Origin: Nemopilema nomurai
Lineage: Eukaryota; Cnidaria; Scyphozoa; Rhizostomeae; Rhizostomatidae
Direction: 5' to 3'
NCBI GenBank assembly: GCA_003864495.1
Contig: ML133432.1
Span: forward strand, 1,116,001-1,180,000
Length of the DNA: 64,000 nucleotides
A program made the translations under genes and the position numbers. The notes under the pieces are model-generated. The model did no database searches. It was not told where the DNA came from and saw nothing but the letters and a program-made list of their open reading frames with translations. Below are positions 61,640-64,000 of this stretch, piece by piece; position 1 is the first letter of the stretch; each line of letters starts with the position of its first letter.

Positions 61640-64000
61640 TTCGGGCAATCACGCTGCTCGATCGCCGCAATTAGTATCACAGCAGCCGCATGCCGAAACT
61701 TTTGTGTATTAACAGATGGTATGGATAGCGAGGAATCGCGTGAGTCACAACAGGTCATTCTAGGGCACTGCACTGATAATCATACCGTATCTACAGTCGA
61801 TAATGAACACTTGTACCCAGATGTATTACACGTGACTATCCTGTTCTTTCTTCGAGATTCCATGAAGCACACCCAAAAGCAGAATACCTCTAGCCCCCCA
61901 TCTGCATGACTGCTCTTGACTCAAAGTTGTTGGGGCCCCCTGTAATATGCCAAAGTAGTTCGTGTCATGCTACTCAAATCACCAACAGCATTTTGTGTAG
62001 GCTCAATAAAATTCTGCTTGGGGCCCTGTGAAATAAGAACCTTAGGCTTGGACCCAGAAGGCCCATGGTTAAATGCGTCACTGTACAAGATGTCATTCCC
62101 ATACACCCACCCATATTTCAATCAATAGCAAGAGGGCATTTTAAAGGGTCCTCTTTTCGGATCCAGTATAGGCACACAAAACAGTTCCATATGAAATCAC
62201 TAATGTCATCAATTATAAGTGAGATTTCCGCCCAGCGTAAAAGTAAAGGTCCACCAGACAACTAAAACCTCATTTCCGTGCAGTGCAATACTGTTAATAG
62301 AACCTACTGCGTTTAAATGTACTGATTTTCCCATTTGGAACCGCCCTGAAAGGTGTGCACGGAGACCTTTCTTTATATGCAAATGAAAGGTCTTGCTGAA
62401 AGATGTAGGGTTGACTAATGAAAAACTCTATTTAGAACCGCTCTAGAAAGTTCTCGTGCAAGTTTGGCCTAGGCCTTTCATGCGCTTTCCTTCAGAGGCT
62501 AATTCTTGAAAACAACAAACGATCATTTTTGTTCAATTTGATCAGTTTATTTAAAAAATAATCTGAATAACTGATCTTCAATTTGATGCACTTTTTTGCT
62601 GCATTTAAAGTATTTTGAATTTTTCAACACCCCTGAAGGCTCTACACAACTGGATTGTATTAGCCCACGTGTAAGTGATATAGAGTAGGAAGGGGGTGTA
62701 CATGTACTTTAGACACTTTTTCCGCACACCTCTAATAAACAAAGTGTCCACCAAGTAAATAATTTAAGCTCTACTTGATGTAAATGAATGTGAATCCTTA
62801 ACAGGCCGGACCTATGCCTTTGGAGATTAAAGTACGATAAATTGTATGAGTTATAAGAAAAATTATGTGTTCTCTGCTGAGTATATTCGTTCTAAAGTGC
62901 TCCGTCTATATATTAATGAAACTATGTTTCTTTATAGGGCAAATGCTTTTCTATGAGACATGACGTTTTATAACTCCAATTCAGCATTAGTTCATTTCGT
63001 TAAGTTGTTGAAAATGAGAACATGTTCTATTGAGGTATCTAGCCCTTACAGAGAACGAAGTGACGTAATTGTATGGATCTTCTTTTGGTTATTTTCACCT
63101 GGATTAAATGTTGAAAAATCACCGAGGGAAGCAATGTTTCACCTGTTTCGAGTAACATTGAACTAATCATACCTGTCTCCAAGCATCAAGATGACTTTCA
63201 GGCTGCGTGGCCTAGGATCAAACTTCTAGAAACATATTTGCCTTCATTGACTATTGCGGCTTACTTCATGACTTCTTTTATGCTTTTGAGATAACCGAGA
63301 ATGAGAAACGTGCCTTAAATGTTGAGCATGCAGCTTGAGAACATTATTGCAACACTGTGCAAATGCAGTGAGAAAGAAACTTTCCCCAAATGTCATGTAT
63401 GTATGGCCCTGACCAAATGAACTGAACATTTCAATGAGCAACAAGTTCAGTGTAAAAATTCAGATAATTTCGCCACTTGCCACTGAACATTGTATATGCT
63501 GCCCAACATCATGTTCAATGAAATAATCTGTTCATTTGTCCAGGGCCTAAAATGGCTCGATTTTTTCGATTTATGCTTGATTACCACACACATTTAACTG
63601 GCCATCTGAACACACTTCTCGGCGACACACTAATAACTAAATGTGTCTTTAATACTTGGAAATGGCTCCATTTACTAAGCAGTTAATATCTGATCGTTAT
63701 GCCAAAAACGTTATAGGTTGTCAACAATACTAGCAACATGGCTACCACTAAAAAGTATCTTCACCCAAATTACTGACGGTTTTGTATTAGGCCCCAGAAT
63801 GAAGCGAGTAGTTGCGTAAGAAATTGCAGACGAAGAATGTTCACCATGCTTGTTTGTACTGTTGCTGCACGTGGTGGTGGTAATGACGTGTGTTGATTGT
63901 CGAGGAGAGGTGGATTCTCTTTGTTCAATACAAGGTATCGAGGCCAAGAGTGCGGCGAGTCGTGCAAAAGCAAAAACCAGACAAGACCAACACATGAAAG
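61640..64000. other. 3' flank of the Kv gene and unassigned sequence
   Basis: After the 3' UTR I see no supported gene. A 94-codon minus-strand frame at 63995-63711 starts with a hydrophobic stretch resembling a signal peptide (CWSCLVFAFARLAALLASIP) but has no other feature and abuts the window edge, so it could be an incomplete exon or chance. Confidence 0.4.
62005..62010 (+). terminator. Poly(A) signal candidate for the Kv gene
   Basis: AATAAA 366 nt after the stop codon. A second AATAAA lies further on at about 62733. Confidence 0.5.

Overview
This is nuclear DNA from an animal. It is AT-rich. The protein-coding genes are broken into many short exons with GT-AG junctions, and the encoded proteins align end to end with conserved metazoan proteins. 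Short introns, a Shaker-type potassium channel and many small mobile elements suggest an early-branching animal, most likely a cnidarian. That placement is an inference and nothing in the window proves it.

Layout. 90-5342 (+) is the 3' two-thirds of SRP72. 7123-8154 (-) is a single-exon ankyrin protein with a PP1-docking motif. 10964-11917 (+) is a single-exon four-finger C2H2 protein related to EGR/WT1. 13574-18304 (-) is SUPT7L; exons 1-6 are solid and the last is provisional. 19244-33034 (+) is NOP14 in 29 exons. 33346-34491 (-) is LIPT1 in one exon. 34650-48506 (+) is SLU7 in 21 exons, the last intron being a U12-type AT-AC intron. 48507-56954 holds no gene I can defend. 56955-61639 (+) is a Shaker-like Kv channel with a TATA box, a likely untranslated first exon and two coding exons. 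The rest is its 3' flank and unassigned sequence.

Several neighbours are arranged in opposed pairs. SUPT7L and NOP14 are head to head (939 bp between start codons), as are LIPT1 and SLU7 (158 bp). NOP14 and LIPT1 are tail to tail with 311 bp between stops and poly(A) signals that imply overlapping 3' ends. The set is mainly housekeeping: SRP protein targeting, STAGA transcription coactivation, 40S ribosome assembly, lipoylation and splicing. I see no evidence of an operon or of a defence or biosynthetic cluster.

The more unusual content is in the introns: a two-copy tRNA-like SINE family, a 1.2-kb foldback element with ~300-bp arms, a G-rich TA-flanked MITE, a decayed non-LTR retrotransposon, a Penelope-like fragment with a hammerhead-like core, a tandemly duplicated splice acceptor, and two compensating frameshifts in one NOP14 exon. 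Exon boundaries were read by eye from reading frame, splice signals and remembered homologues. I found no clearly new biological system.
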